A stretch of 64,000 nucleotides of DNA from Rhodospirillales bacterium (GTDB taxonomy: Bacteria > Pseudomonadota > Alphaproteobacteria > Rhodospirillales > Shumkoniaceae). This document shows, piece after piece, positions 1 through 8,528 of this stretch. The translations under genes were made by a program, and so were the position numbers. The stretch's first letter is position 1. The number at the start of each line of letters is the position of its first letter. Where the stretch lies: contig JAHDSF010000020.1 of NCBI GenBank assembly GCA_018432935.1, positions 1 through 64,000 of the forward strand. The letters are read 5' to 3'. The notes under the pieces are model-generated. The model worked only from the letters and a program-made list of their open reading frames with translations. It did not search any database and was not told the origin of the DNA.

Positions 1-243
1 ATGATTGACGATCCGCGTGAAGCAGCCGCAGAACCAGCACATCGAATCGCAGAACGGAATGTGGAAATACAGCGACAGCGGCGTCCCAGCCGGCATCGCC
101 CCCAGCCACCCGCCATACGCATCCCCGCCCACACCTTCCCGGAAGTGCGGCGCCGTCGGATAGCTCGTGTAACGCGGGACCCGAAGGTCGTAGCGCTCCG
201 CCCGCAGAGCCTGGGCGGAGGGACGGTCCAGGGCGTCCAGCAT
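1..243 (-). CDS. hemN: Oxygen-independent coproporphyrinogen III oxidase, N-terminal part (cut by window edge)
   Basis: Radical-SAM enzyme that converts coproporphyrinogen III to protoporphyrinogen IX without O2 in the cytoplasm. Only the first 81 codons are in the window; the gene runs off the left edge. Visible are the family opening YTSYPTAPHF (residues 25-34), the LYFHIPFC strand and the CxxxCxxC iron-sulfur motif (C65, C69, C72, then C74). The ATG lies 4 nt beyond the ccmI stop on the same strand, so it is probably co-transcribed with the cytochrome c maturation genes, which fits heme supply under low oxygen. HemW paralogues share the fold, but the YTSYPTAP opening favours HemN. Confidence 0.9.
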   Translation of the reverse strand, partial: MLDALDRPSAQALRAERYDLRVPRYTSYPTAPHFREGVGGDAYGGWLGAMPAGTPLSLYFHIPFCDSMCWFCGCFTRIVNH

Positions 244-247
244 GGTC

Positions 248-1153
248 CTACCTGCCCATCCCGGCGCGGGGCGGCAGCCCTGCCGAAGGACGCAACGTCG
301 CAAGGTCGACCCCGACCCGCTGCGCGACCTGCACGATCTGGTCCTTGACCCGGCCCAGCCAGGGGGTGTTCGGGGCGGCCAGGGCGACAAGATCGGTCCA
401 CGCCTGCAGGGCGCCCGCCGCGTCGCCGCCCTGAAGCAAGGCCAGGCCCAGGTAATAGCGCGAAGGCCCGTCGTACGGATCCTTTTCGAGAGCTTCGCGG
501 AACGCCTCGCGCGCCGTTGCGGCGACGGCGCCCTCCCCGGCCAGCACGAGGGCGTCGCCCCAGGCCGACAGCGCCTCGGGCGCGCGGCCGCTGACTGCGA
601 CCGCCCGGTCGAACGCGTCGGCGGCCTCGCGGTAGCGCTTCAGGGCGCGGTAGGTCCGGCCCAGCATCATCCAGCCCTCCGCCTGCCCGGGATCCGCCTC
701 GAGCCGGGCGCGCAGCGCCGCCGCCCGCTCGGTGGGATCGCCCATCGCCGCCGGCATCGCGGCGACGGCAGCCGGCTGGGGGTGTGGGCGGCCGACGAGC
801 GCCGGCGAGCCGACGACGGAATAGGTCGCCACGCTGCCGCCGCCAAGCGCCAGCATCAGGGCGGCAGCGGCGGGCCAGCCGGACGGCAGCGCCTTCGCTT
901 TCCGGCACCCGCTCTGTCGGCGCCGGGCGTCGGCCGCCAGCAAGCGCCGCTGGATCTCGGTGCGCAGCGCCTCCGCTTCGGTACCGCTGATCAGCCCCCG
1001 TTCGAGGTCGCGCCCGACCTCGCCGAGCTGGCCGCGGTAGATGGCGTCGGCGTGGTCCGCCCCGGCCGGGACGGATTGCCGCTTCAGGAGCGGCCGCGCC
1101 AGCACCGCGGCGACCGCGGCGGCAAGCGCGCAAGCGATCAGCCAGAAGGTCAT
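248..1153 (-). CDS. ccmI: Cytochrome c maturation protein CcmI
   Basis: Membrane protein of the system I cytochrome c maturation machinery; family members hold apocytochrome c for heme ligation. The 301-residue product starts with a hydrophobic helix (MTFWLIACALAAAVAAVLAR), then a short cytoplasmic stretch with the YRGQLGEVGRDLERG signature typical of CcmI, a second hydrophobic segment near residues 90-110, and a periplasmic TPR-rich part (AEGWMMLGRTYRALKRYREA, about residues 155-175). Its ATG overlaps the ccmE stop by 4 nt and hemN follows after 4 nt. Only ccmI and ccmE of the ccm set are here, so the rest must lie elsewhere. Confidence 0.88.
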   Translation of the reverse strand: MTFWLIACALAAAVAAVLARPLLKRQSVPAGADHADAIYRGQLGEVGRDLERGLISGTEAEALRTEIQRRLLAADARRRQSGCRKAKALPSGWPAAAALMLALGGGSVATYSVVGSPALVGRPHPQPAAVAAMPAAMGDPTERAAALRARLEADPGQAEGWMMLGRTYRALKRYREAADAFDRAVAVSGRAPEALSAWGDALVLAGEGAVAATAREAFREALEKDPYDGPSRYYLGLALLQGGDAAGALQAWTDLVALAAPNTPWLGRVKDQIVQVAQRVGVDLATLRPSAGLPPRAGMGR

Positions 1154-1617
1154 TGCTCCACCTCCGCTGCCTCGCCCGCTCGCGGCCCCGCGTGCTGCCA
1201 GTAGCCGGCCTGCTTGAGGGCGTCCGCCGCCTCGGGCGGCATGTAGTTCTCGTCATGCTTGGCCAGAACCTCGTCGGCCATGAAGACGCCGCCCTCGAGG
1301 CGGCCTTCGGCGACAACGCCCTGCCCTTCGTCGAACAGGTCGGGCAGCAGGCCGGTGTAGCGTACCGGCACCGCGTGCACGGTATCGGTGATCCTGAAGG
1401 CCACGGTGGCGCCGGCTGATTGGGCAAGACTGCCCTCCTCGACCAGGCCGCCAAGGCGGATTCGCCGATCGCCCGCGAACCCCTGCGCCGCAACTTCCGA
1501 GGGCGTGTGAAAGAAGACGATCCCCGATTCCATCGCCGCCAGCGCAAGCGCACTGGCCACGCCGAGGAGACCGAGCCCGACAACCATGAAGGTCAGACGC
1601 TTGTGCTTTGGACGCAT
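1150..1617 (-). CDS. ccmE: Heme chaperone CcmE
   Basis: Periplasmic membrane-anchored chaperone that binds heme covalently and passes it to the cytochrome c ligation complex. The 155-residue product has a basic N-terminus, one transmembrane helix (about residues 8-28), the OB-fold strands (RIRLGGLVEEGSL, TVAFRITD) and the heme-attachment HxxxY motif LAKHDENYMPPE with H121 and Y125. The length is normal for the family. It overlaps ccmI by 4 nt and lies 84 nt downstream of the peroxidase-like gene, with a hairpin terminator candidate in between. Confidence 0.95.
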   Translation of the reverse strand: MRPKHKRLTFMVVGLGLLGVASALALAAMESGIVFFHTPSEVAAQGFAGDRRIRLGGLVEEGSLAQSAGATVAFRITDTVHAVPVRYTGLLPDLFDEGQGVVAEGRLEGGVFMADEVLAKHDENYMPPEAADALKQAGYWQHAGPRAGEAAEVEQ

Positions 1618-1654
1618 CGCAGACCCACTACGGCTGAAGCTGATTTCGGCGGGG

Positions 1655-1694
1655 AAAGAATGGCGGCCGGTCGGGCTTGCCGACCGGCCGCCAT
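1655..1694 (-). terminator. Candidate intrinsic terminator between the peroxidase gene and ccmE
   Basis: Perfect 15-bp inverted repeat (1660-1674 with 1680-1694) around a 5-nt loop. Read on the minus strand it is followed by a short T-rich stretch (ATTCTTTCC), so the tail is weaker than in a textbook terminator. It sits just past the stop of the di-heme peroxidase gene and could separate or tone down its transcript relative to ccmE-ccmI-hemN. Confidence 0.6.
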
Positions 1695-1701
1695 CGGACG
1701 G

Positions 1702-4110
1702 TTACAGGTCGCCGGGCGAGGACGGCGTCCCGCCGATCCGAGCCTGCATGCCAGGGGCGAACAGGTTGCCCGCGTTGGGAATGCAGAACCCGGAGGACGG
1801 GTCGTAGCCCGCGGCACCGACTTCCGGCAGCTCGAAGACGATGTCGTCGAAGGTGCCGTCGCCGTCGCTGTCGGTCGTCCCGTGACCGTTCGGGATCGGC
1901 AGCGACGGGTGATCGAACGGCGCCTGGTCGCACTGCACGCGCCGGTCGGTGAGCGTCTTCATGAACGCCACCACCGCCGCCAGGTCATCGTTCTCGGCCG
2001 TCACGGGGGCCCCCAGCTGGGCTGCCAGGGCAACGCAGCGCGCGCTGTTGACGCCCAGGCTGTCGGCTTCGGGTCCGCTGGTGAACTCGGCATCGCACAT
2101 GCCCATCGGAGCCTGAACCAGGATGGATGTGTTGCTGCCGCAGTTCTGGCCGGCGAGAGTGCCGACATCGCCGGTGCCCAGAAGGCCGTTGCCGGATTCG
2201 TCGCCGGCAGTACAGCCGGTCACCGGATCCGGATTGGACGGCGAGAAGTCACGGCGGTTGCCGCCGCGATTGTAGAACCTGACAACGTTCCGCAGCGAAG
2301 GGTACCCACCCCACGAGAAGTACGGCGGGGTCAACGCGACGTTACGGATGGTCGGCACTTTGGCGGTCGTCGCGTCACCGATCTTGGGCGTCACGAGCAG
2401 AGCGTTCACATCGCCGTTGTTGGCGTCGAGAAGCGCCTGCAGCTCGGGATCGGACACCGGGGTGCCGTTGTCGCGCAGCTCCTGGAGCTGCCGGATGAAC
2501 GACAGCGGGTTGCCATAGGGGTCACGGCCGCCGTTGATGCGGTCGCTGAACGGCGAGCGCAGACCGACCGACTGGAAGCCGTTATCGTGCGAGTCGAGCT
2601 GGAACCCGGCGTTCGGTGCGCCGTTGCCCCCGAACAGGATCGAGAACGGGATCGCATCGTCGCCCTGGAACTGGGCGAGAGAGAAAGTCTCGGGCCCGGT
2701 GTGGCAGGCCGTGCACTGGCCGGCCGCCCCCTGCTCCGGCGGCGGCGCCGGAAGGCCGATGGCAGGAATCGCCACCGTATGGAAGATCGAGCAGCCCCGG
2801 ACGACAAGCTCGTCCGCGGTGCCGCCGCAAGGTCCGACGAGCCCCAGGCCTGGAATGTTGGGGGGAAGCGTCAGGGTCTCGTTGTCGACCACGGTATCGA
2901 AGTCGCTCTGGTTCGAGATCAGAGTCCGCTCGTAGAGCATCACCGCGATGCCCCAGAACAGCGGGAAGTTGAGCTCCGCCTGGGTGTAGCCGTCGCCGCC
3001 GCTCTTCTGCTCGAGCTGGCCTTGCGCGTTGATGTCGAATGCTCCCCGCGCGCTCCACCAGTCGCGGCTGAACGCCTGCTGGATCATGTAGAGGTACGAG
3101 TTTCGCTGGCGGAGGCCGAGGCCGCTCGGATCGCGTAGCGAGCCGAGGACGCTGTCTCCCGGATGGACCTTCTGGCCCGACAGCGGGCGCGTGCTAGCCG
3201 ACAGCAGGCGCTTGCCGAGATCGGGGAAGCGTCGGGCATCGCACGACATTTCGAGGGCGCTGAGGGGCGGACCAACGGCCTGCGAGGCGAGGCTGGCGTT
3301 CGCAATCTCGACCCAGGTCAGGTCGAGGTTGCGGCCGTTCGCCTTGACCAGGCGAAGCTGCGGGTTGTTCTGAATGTCCCGCATGCCGAACACACCGACG
3401 CCGTTGAACGTATTGTTGGCGCGGCCGTCCCAGAAGCTGCGGTGGTTGAAGACGGCATTGATCTGGGTCGGCGTGTTGCGGGGTTCGACCAGCCGGAACG
3501 GGCCGTCGACCGCGCACGGATCGGTATGGTGGAAGCCCGGGCTCTGGGTGAATGCGGTATCGAAGGCGCCCGACGACGAGATGCGGTCGTTGGTCGTGGT
3601 GATGATCTCGGAGTTGCGGTCTGCCTCGTCGACCAGCCGGTGCAACGGCAGATCGGCGGCGACCAGTTCGACGTTCGGTCCGGCGGGCGTTCCGGATGGC
3701 AGTTCGCCGAGCGAGTTGATGGTGTTGTTGCTGACGGTGGCGCCGAACTCGGTGTCGCCGCCGGCAATCGTCTCGTCCAGAAGTCCCGGCGAGAGCTGAT
3801 TCTTGAGGCGGGTGTCGGCGCCGGCGTTGAAGTGGCAGGTGGCGCACGCCATGCCCTGGCTGCCTGCCTGGATGTCCCAGAACAGGGCCTTGCCGAGCTT
3901 GATGGCCCAGTCGGTATTGACGACGATGTTCTCGCCGTCCCGGTCGACCAGAGACAGTGCGGGGGGCACCATCTCGACGGCCGTCTGCTGGGCATTCGCC
4001 CCGGAGGCTCCGAAGCCAAGCGTCAGGCCGGCCGCCATGGCCCCGGCTGCCGCCGCTCGGAACCGTGTCGCCGGCGACGCACGTGCCGGCCGCGGATTCC
4101 TCATCGTCAT
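1702..4110 (-). CDS. Large di-heme cytochrome c peroxidase/MauG-family exported protein
   Basis: Exported 802-residue protein with an N-terminal signal (hydrophobic stretch about 18-36, then ANAQQ) and two CxxCH heme c sites, C89-C92-H93 (ACATCHF) and C466-C469-H470 (QCTACHTG). The sequence after the signal, AIKLGKALFWDIQAGSQG, is the standard opening of bacterial cytochrome c peroxidase/MauG proteins. Typical members are about 350 residues, so this one carries long insertions, mainly between the two hemes. It is probably periplasmic or released; the electron donor and substrate cannot be read from the sequence. GGAGGA just upstream supports the ATG at 4110. Heme attachment would need the ccm system whose genes follow. 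Confidence 0.8.
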   Translation of the reverse strand: MTMRNPRPARASPATRFRAAAAGAMAAGLTLGFGASGANAQQTAVEMVPPALSLVDRDGENIVVNTDWAIKLGKALFWDIQAGSQGMACATCHFNAGADTRLKNQLSPGLLDETIAGGDTEFGATVSNNTINSLGELPSGTPAGPNVELVAADLPLHRLVDEADRNSEIITTTNDRISSSGAFDTAFTQSPGFHHTDPCAVDGPFRLVEPRNTPTQINAVFNHRSFWDGRANNTFNGVGVFGMRDIQNNPQLRLVKANGRNLDLTWVEIANASLASQAVGPPLSALEMSCDARRFPDLGKRLLSASTRPLSGQKVHPGDSVLGSLRDPSGLGLRQRNSYLYMIQQAFSRDWWSARGAFDINAQGQLEQKSGGDGYTQAELNFPLFWGIAVMLYERTLISNQSDFDTVVDNETLTLPPNIPGLGLVGPCGGTADELVVRGCSIFHTVAIPAIGLPAPPPEQGAAGQCTACHTGPETFSLAQFQGDDAIPFSILFGGNGAPNAGFQLDSHDNGFQSVGLRSPFSDRINGGRDPYGNPLSFIRQLQELRDNGTPVSDPELQALLDANNGDVNALLVTPKIGDATTAKVPTIRNVALTPPYFSWGGYPSLRNVVRFYNRGGNRRDFSPSNPDPVTGCTAGDESGNGLLGTGDVGTLAGQNCGSNTSILVQAPMGMCDAEFTSGPEADSLGVNSARCVALAAQLGAPVTAENDDLAAVVAFMKTLTDRRVQCDQAPFDHPSLPIPNGHGTTDSDGDGTFDDIVFELPEVGAAGYDPSSGFCIPNAGNLFAPGMQARIGGTPSSPGDL

Positions 4111-4433
4111 CGCAATCCTCCTCCACGTGGAACAAGGTTTGGGACGGTGATGAAACCGCGGCAGCCTGAGGCGTTCGTCACCACAATTGGGTACACGCCC
4201 CGTTGGATCCCTCGGGAAACGCCCCAGGAGGCCCGAGGCGAGTTCTCATACCTCCGAATCGTGGTAGGGCTACCTCGCCCCGGCGGTACGGGTGTAGACA
4301 ACCGGTTATCGCGTATATCGCATGAATGACAATCGGAGGTCGTTTCCCTGCATTCGGTGCTACTCTTCTGTAAGACCCTTGAAGACTCTCTCGCCCCTCC
4401 GACTCTCTGATCGGGCAGGAAGGGGGCTTCAAA
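4111..4433. promoter_or_regulatory. Divergent intergenic region between the peroxidase gene and the LuxR regulator
   Basis: 323 bp without a gene. It must carry the promoters for the leftward peroxidase gene and the rightward LuxR-type gene. The clearest structure is a 5-2-5 inverted repeat GGTAGGGCTACC at 4263-4274, the kind of short dyad bound by LuxR/NarL-family helix-turn-helix dimers, with a related TACCTC word just upstream (about 4240). An AGGAAGGGGG ribosome binding site precedes the LuxR ATG. I see no convincing -35/-10 pair. Confidence 0.45.
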
Positions 4434-5546
4434 ATGTTGCCAGAGCACGTCAGCTATAGACGTCAGGTGGAGCCGATTCTCCAGGCGCTCTACGCCGCTG
4501 CCCTCCGAGAGGACAGCTTTCTGTCCGTTGTCTCCGTCTTGAAGGCTGAACTGAGAGCGTCGCATTGCTCGGTGGCGTCGCTCTGCCCTCGCACCTTCGA
4601 TCTCCTGGTTCGAGACAATGCCTCGTCCTGCCTCGGCTGCGTGAACCGCGCCAAGGCAGCCGGCCAGCCGCTGCTGATGTCCGATACCGGCTGCGTCCTG
4701 GCGTTTCCCCATCCCGGCGACGGATGCGACGAAGATCAGCCTCACCATTGCCTTTTCGCGCTGCTCGAGCGCGGGCAGGAGGAAATCGTCTGCATTTCAT
4801 TCGGGCGCGAGCCGCGCGATCCCCCGTTCGAAGAGAGGGATGCCCAGACGCTGGGCCTGTTCGTCAGCCATCTCCGGAAGGCGCGGCAGGTGCAGAAAAC
4901 GATCCTGGCCCAGCAGGCCCTTGCCGCAACCCTCCACCGCACCCTGGAAGGCCTGCTGGAGGTGCTTCCGATGGCCGCAGCGCTGCTCGACGAAGGCGGC
5001 CACGTGCTGCTCGCCAACCGGGAAGCGGCACGGGTGATCGCGACCGCCAACGGGGTCTACGCGGGCGCGGGTGGTCTGCGGCTCCGCCAGGCCGGACGCA
5101 CCGTCATCGTCTCCGAGGTGCTGCGGCGGCTTTCAGCCCTCGATCACCTCGACGCCAGCGAAGGCGAGATCGTGGTGGTCCAGCGGAGTGCCGACGACAA
5201 GCCGGTCCACGCGGCCATCCTGCCGTGGGGCGACCAGCATCCGGTAACACCCTACCGACCGGTAGCGCTGATGCTGTTCCACGATCCCGATCGCCCGGTT
5301 CAGCTCGAGGCGGTGGCGCTGCGCAAGATGTTTGGCTTCACCGAGGCCGAGATCCGGGTTGCCACCATGCTGGTCAACGGTCGCGGCGCCGATCAGCTTG
5401 CGCTCGAGCTGGGCATCAGCCTGCATACCGCGAGAACCCACCTCAAGCGGATGCTCGCCAAGGTCGGCGCCGTGCGCCAGACGGAGTTGATCCGGGTTCT
5501 CCTGTGCTGCTTCCGCCATGTCCAGGCGGGGTCGGAACGCGCTTGA
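4434..5546 (+). CDS. LuxR-family transcriptional regulator with PAS-like domain
   Basis: 370-residue regulator. The C-terminal 65 or so residues are a LuxR-type helix-turn-helix (FGFTEAEIRVATMLVNGRG ... ISLHTARTHLKRMLAKVGA, roughly 300-355). Residues about 180-290 look PAS-like (MAAALLDEGGHVLLANREAA). There is no response-regulator receiver domain; the N-terminal part, with a cluster of cysteines (residues 60-85), may sense a ligand or redox state. It sits between the peroxidase gene and, 90 nt downstream, the curli-type operon in the same direction. Position suggests that it controls the curli genes as CsgD does in enterobacteria, but it is not a CsgD orthologue by architecture. Confidence 0.82.
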   Translation: MLPEHVSYRRQVEPILQALYAAALREDSFLSVVSVLKAELRASHCSVASLCPRTFDLLVRDNASSCLGCVNRAKAAGQPLLMSDTGCVLAFPHPGDGCDEDQPHHCLFALLERGQEEIVCISFGREPRDPPFEERDAQTLGLFVSHLRKARQVQKTILAQQALAATLHRTLEGLLEVLPMAAALLDEGGHVLLANREAARVIATANGVYAGAGGLRLRQAGRTVIVSEVLRRLSALDHLDASEGEIVVVQRSADDKPVHAAILPWGDQHPVTPYRPVALMLFHDPDRPVQLEAVALRKMFGFTEAEIRVATMLVNGRGADQLALELGISLHTARTHLKRMLAKVGAVRQTELIRVLLCCFRHVQAGSERA

Positions 5547-5547
5547 G

Positions 5548-5564
5548 TTTAGAATAATTCCAGA
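5548..5564. promoter_or_regulatory. Possible iron control element (Irr/ICE-like box) upstream of the curli-hemA operon
   Basis: The 17-mer TTTAGAATAATTCCAGA matches 12 of the 14 fixed positions of the alphaproteobacterial ICE consensus TTTAGAAnnnTTCTAAA as I recall it. It lies 73 nt upstream of csgF, in the only sizeable gap before an operon that ends in hemA, a classical Irr target in rhizobia. No scan of the whole genome was possible and the 3' half has two mismatches, so this is a candidate only. Confidence 0.4.
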
Positions 5565-5569
5565 CATAC

Positions 5570-5584
5570 ACCAAATGGGGGACG
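5570..5584. promoter_or_regulatory. GTTCCCCCWWWGGG-like motif, copy 1
   Basis: ACCAAATGGGGGACG, upstream of csgF. Its reverse complement resembles three other gap sequences in this window (18334-18347, 43919-43934, 55785-55798). All have a C-run, a 1-3 nt A/T centre and a G-run, which is a small dyad that could be one regulator's operator. Confidence 0.3.
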
Positions 5585-5636
5585 TTCCGTTTCCATGATC
5601 CGATTCATAACAGCTCATGTTGGCAAGGAGCCTGCG

Positions 5637-6101
5637 ATGCGGCGGTCGAGATCCAATCAGTTCGGTGCGGCGCTCGTCCTTCTCGGGATCTGCGTGGCTG
5701 CGCCGGGGTACGGCAGCGAGCTGGTGTACCAGCCGATCAATCCTTCGTTCGGCGGCAACCCGTTCAACTCGGACCACCTGATCGGTCTGGCCGATCGCCA
5801 GAACACCCACCGAGACAGCGGCGCCAGTGGCGGCGGCAGCAGTGCGGCCGCGGTCTCCGCGCTGTCGCAGGGGCAGCTGTTCGCGAACCAGCTGCAGAGC
5901 CGGATGATGAGCGCGCTGGCCGCCAACGTCACCGAGGCGATGTTCGGCGAGAACCCGCAGGTGGAAGGCGAGGTCATCTTCGGGGGTCAGACCATCTCGT
6001 GGGTCAACGACGGCAGCAACATCGTCCTAACCGTCTTCGACGGCGGCACAGGCGCCACCACGACGATCCAGGTGCCCGTCCTGCAGGTGGTTGCGCAGTA
6101 G
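5637..6101 (+). CDS. csgF: Curli assembly protein CsgF
   Basis: Secreted factor of the curli (type VIII) system. In E. coli CsgF caps the CsgG pore and anchors the nucleator. The 154-residue product has a signal peptide (cleavage near GYGS) and then ELVYQPINPSFGGNPFNSDH, the nearly invariant CsgF N-terminus that enters CsgG. A Gly/Ser linker and the C-terminal QISWVN-like strand region follow. The start at 5637 is chosen because AAGGAG lies 6 nt upstream; an in-frame ATG at 5595 lacks this. It is the first gene of a same-strand series running to hemA. Confidence 0.93.
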   Translation: MRRSRSNQFGAALVLLGICVAAPGYGSELVYQPINPSFGGNPFNSDHLIGLADRQNTHRDSGASGGGSSAAAVSALSQGQLFANQLQSRMMSALAANVTEAMFGENPQVEGEVIFGGQTISWVNDGSNIVLTVFDGGTGATTTIQVPVLQVVAQ

Positions 6102-6122
6102 GCGCGGCGAGGAGACAACGCG

Positions 6123-7052
6123 ATGCGCGCGGCACCCCTCTTCCGCAACGCCATTATCGGTACCGCCGCCCTGGCGGCTGCCGGCTGTGTCCAACCGACG
6201 CCGCTAAGCGAGCCCCCGACCGTGTCCGAGATGACGCGGACGCATGGCGAGTTGACCAGCCTGCCGCCGCCGCAGCAATCGGCCGTGGTCGCCGTCTACG
6301 GCTTCACCGACCAGACCGGCCAATACAAATTCAGCGAATCGGTGCAGACGCTGTCGCGCGCCGTCACGCAGGGGTCCACCTCCATCCTGATCAAGGCGCT
6401 GCAGGACGCCGGCAACGGATCCTGGTTCAGCGTGGTCGAGCGCGAGCGCCTCGACAACCTGCTGAAGGAACGGCAGATCATCCGGGAAATGCGGGCGATT
6501 TACGAGGGCAACAACGACCTCAACCGCATCTACCTGCCGCCGCTGAAATTCGCCGGCGTGATCCTCGAAGGCGGGATCATCTCGTACGACACCAACACTC
6601 TGACGGGCGGCCTGGGCGCGCGCCTGATGGGCATCGGCGGCAATGTCGAGTACCGCCAGGACAGCGTCACAATCTACCTGCGCGCGGTCAGCACGCAGAG
6701 CGGCGCGGTCCTCAAGTCGGTGATCGCCAGCAAGTCGATCTACAGCGCCGCTATCGCATTCAACGTGTTCAAGTTCATCAGCGCCGATGACATCCTCGAG
6801 ATCGAGGCGGGCGTCACCTCCAACGAGCCGGTCTTCGTCGCCCTCAAGGAGGCGATCGAGCGCGCGGTCGTGGCCATGGTGCTCGAAGGCTCGATCAACG
6901 GCATGTGGCGCTTCCAGAACGCCGATTTGGCGAAACCCTATCTCGAGCGGCACCTCGCCCAGAAGAAGGACGAAGTCATGTCGGTCGAGGAATACGAGCG
7001 GCGCGCCAAGCCGGCCGCGGCGCAACAGGTTTCGGTAGCACCCGACGCATGA
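6123..7052 (+). CDS. csgG: Curli secretion channel lipoprotein CsgG
   Basis: Outer-membrane lipoprotein forming the curli secretion pore. The 309-residue product has a lipobox ALAAAGC with the lipidated Cys at residue 22. The CsgG core is clear: VAVYGFTDQTGQYK, WFSVVERERLDNLLKERQIIRE, and the FAGVILEGGIISYDTN and NVEYRQDSVTIYLRAVSTQSG stretches that build the transmembrane hairpins. It starts 21 nt after csgF. No csgE homologue is visible in the window. Confidence 0.94.
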   Translation: MRAAPLFRNAIIGTAALAAAGCVQPTPLSEPPTVSEMTRTHGELTSLPPPQQSAVVAVYGFTDQTGQYKFSESVQTLSRAVTQGSTSILIKALQDAGNGSWFSVVERERLDNLLKERQIIREMRAIYEGNNDLNRIYLPPLKFAGVILEGGIISYDTNTLTGGLGARLMGIGGNVEYRQDSVTIYLRAVSTQSGAVLKSVIASKSIYSAAIAFNVFKFISADDILEIEAGVTSNEPVFVALKEAIERAVVAMVLEGSINGMWRFQNADLAKPYLERHLAQKKDEVMSVEEYERRAKPAAAQQVSVAPDA

Positions 7053-7097
7053 ACGCCCGCGCGAAGCACTTGCTGCGCCTGAATCGGGACCCGGAAA

Positions 7098-7138
7098 CCC
7101 GGACCGTCCGATCGCCTCTGCAGGCCCGGACGGTCGGG
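7098..7138 (+). repeat. Hairpin in the csgG-curlin gap
   Basis: Arms ACCGTCCG (7103-7110) and CGGACGGT (7127-7134), extended past a single bulge by CCCG/CGGG, in the 154-bp gap before the first curlin gene. No T-run follows. GGTTGCGG occurs repeatedly just downstream. The hairpin may be a processing or attenuation element that lets the fibre subunit be expressed at a different level from csgF-csgG. Confidence 0.45.
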
Positions 7139-7206
7139 AGAGCGCAACCGGTTGCGGTTGCAGAAACGGCCGCATCGGTTGCGGCTTACACGCAAGGAGA
7201 GAGACC

Positions 7207-8448
7207 ATGCACATGAGAAGACTGCTCCTGGCCTCTACGAGCGCCTTCGTGCTCGGCATGGGTGCCGCCTATGCGGGCGACGACAACGAGGCCACCCAGA
7301 CCATCGACAACGGAAGTTCGGGTAATGCCGTCTATGTCACCCAGACCGGCTACAGCGAAACCTCGTCGGTCCTGATCGACCAGGCGTCCAGCTACAATAC
7401 CGTCGCGGTAGCGCAGGCGGGCTCTACCGACAGTTCGACGGTCGAGATCACCAACTGGTCCAGCTACAACGCCGTCACCCATGTCCAGGACGCCGCCAGC
7501 TCGAATTCGACGGCGACCTCGGCGATCGACACCGGCAGCTACAACACGCAGTCGGTCTACCAGACCGGTGACGGCCACTTGTCGGACCAGCTGATCGCCA
7601 ACGGCAACTGGAACACCCAGACCAGCTACCAGACGGGCTACAGCCAGACGGCCCTGCAGACGGTCGAGACCGGCAGCTACAATCTGCAGGCCAGCGGCCA
7701 GTACGGAGAAGGCAACTCCGTCGACCAGTTCGTTCAGTTCGGCGACGGCAACGTCCAGAGCAACTATCAGGACGGCTACACCAACTCCGCCATACAGGAG
7801 GTCCTGACCGGGCTCGGCAACCTGCAGGAGAACACCCAAGGCGGCGATTTCAACGACGTCCGCCAGACAGTGCGGAGCGGCGACTACAACCAGCAGCGCA
7901 ACACCCAGTACGGTTCCGACAACGTGACCGTCCAGGAGATCGATTCGAGCAGCTACAACAGCCAGACCACCGTCCAGGGCGGTACCTTCCTGACCTCGAT
8001 CCAGGCGATCAGCGAGGGCAGCAGCTACAACACGCAGACCGCCCACCAGTACGGCGACGGGCACGAGTCGAGCCAGCGGATCTTCGCCGGGAGCTACAAC
8101 TGGCAGTCCGCCACCCAGAACGGCTACGGGGCGCATTCCTCGACCCAGGAGATCGACACCGGGTCGGGCAACGTCCAGATCGCCTCCCAGGACGGCAGCG
8201 GCGACAGTCATCTGTCGCAGCAGTTCGTGTACGAAGGCAGCGGCAACTATCTCAGCACCCTGCAGAACGGCGACGGCGCCAAAAGTTCGCTGATCGAGGT
8301 CGGCCGCTTCGGCGTCCTTCCTGCCAGCGTCAGCGGCGGCAACGGCAACGCCGTCTACCACGTCCAGACCGGCTACGGGTCGCACAGCGCCCACACCCAG
8401 GTCTTCAACGGCAGCAACGGCAACGTCGTTTCCGTGGTGCAGAACTAG
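7207..8448 (+). CDS. csgA: Long curlin-repeat protein, probable major amyloid subunit
   Basis: Secreted 413-residue curlin. After a signal peptide (cleavage near AAYAGDD) almost the whole chain is made of about 15 imperfect repeats of 22-25 residues plus a partial one. They follow the curlin pattern S-Y-N-x-Q-x-x-x-Q-x-G ... Q-x-x-x-x-G, for example SYNTQSVYQTGDG and SYNWQSATQNGYG. E. coli CsgA has five repeats, so this subunit is about three times longer. Asn, Gln, Ser, Gly and Tyr dominate and cysteine is absent from the mature part. AAGGAGAGAG lies upstream; the ATG at 7207 or 7213 is possible. The assignment as major subunit is inference from size and order. Confidence 0.88.
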   Translation: MHMRRLLLASTSAFVLGMGAAYAGDDNEATQTIDNGSSGNAVYVTQTGYSETSSVLIDQASSYNTVAVAQAGSTDSSTVEITNWSSYNAVTHVQDAASSNSTATSAIDTGSYNTQSVYQTGDGHLSDQLIANGNWNTQTSYQTGYSQTALQTVETGSYNLQASGQYGEGNSVDQFVQFGDGNVQSNYQDGYTNSAIQEVLTGLGNLQENTQGGDFNDVRQTVRSGDYNQQRNTQYGSDNVTVQEIDSSSYNSQTTVQGGTFLTSIQAISEGSSYNTQTAHQYGDGHESSQRIFAGSYNWQSATQNGYGAHSSTQEIDTGSGNVQIASQDGSGDSHLSQQFVYEGSGNYLSTLQNGDGAKSSLIEVGRFGVLPASVSGGNGNAVYHVQTGYGSHSAHTQVFNGSNGNVVSVVQN

Positions 8449-8528
8449 ACGTCCCGGAGCGAGCGGTGCGGGGCGTCCGACGGGCGCACCCGCACCCTCC
8501 TCTCCTTTTCGGCGAGGCTCGGCGTCCG

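Noticed and set aside
1420-3138. Long open frame (572 codons) on the plus strand opposite the di-heme peroxidase gene
   Set aside because: It is a GC-rich antisense shadow: Arg/Gly/Val-rich composition, no motif, no ribosome binding site, and the minus-strand gene has clear heme motifs.
5595-5636. Upstream ATG at 5595 as the csgF start
   Set aside because: It lacks a ribosome binding site and would put 14 extra residues before the signal peptide; AAGGAG sits 6 nt before the ATG at 5637.
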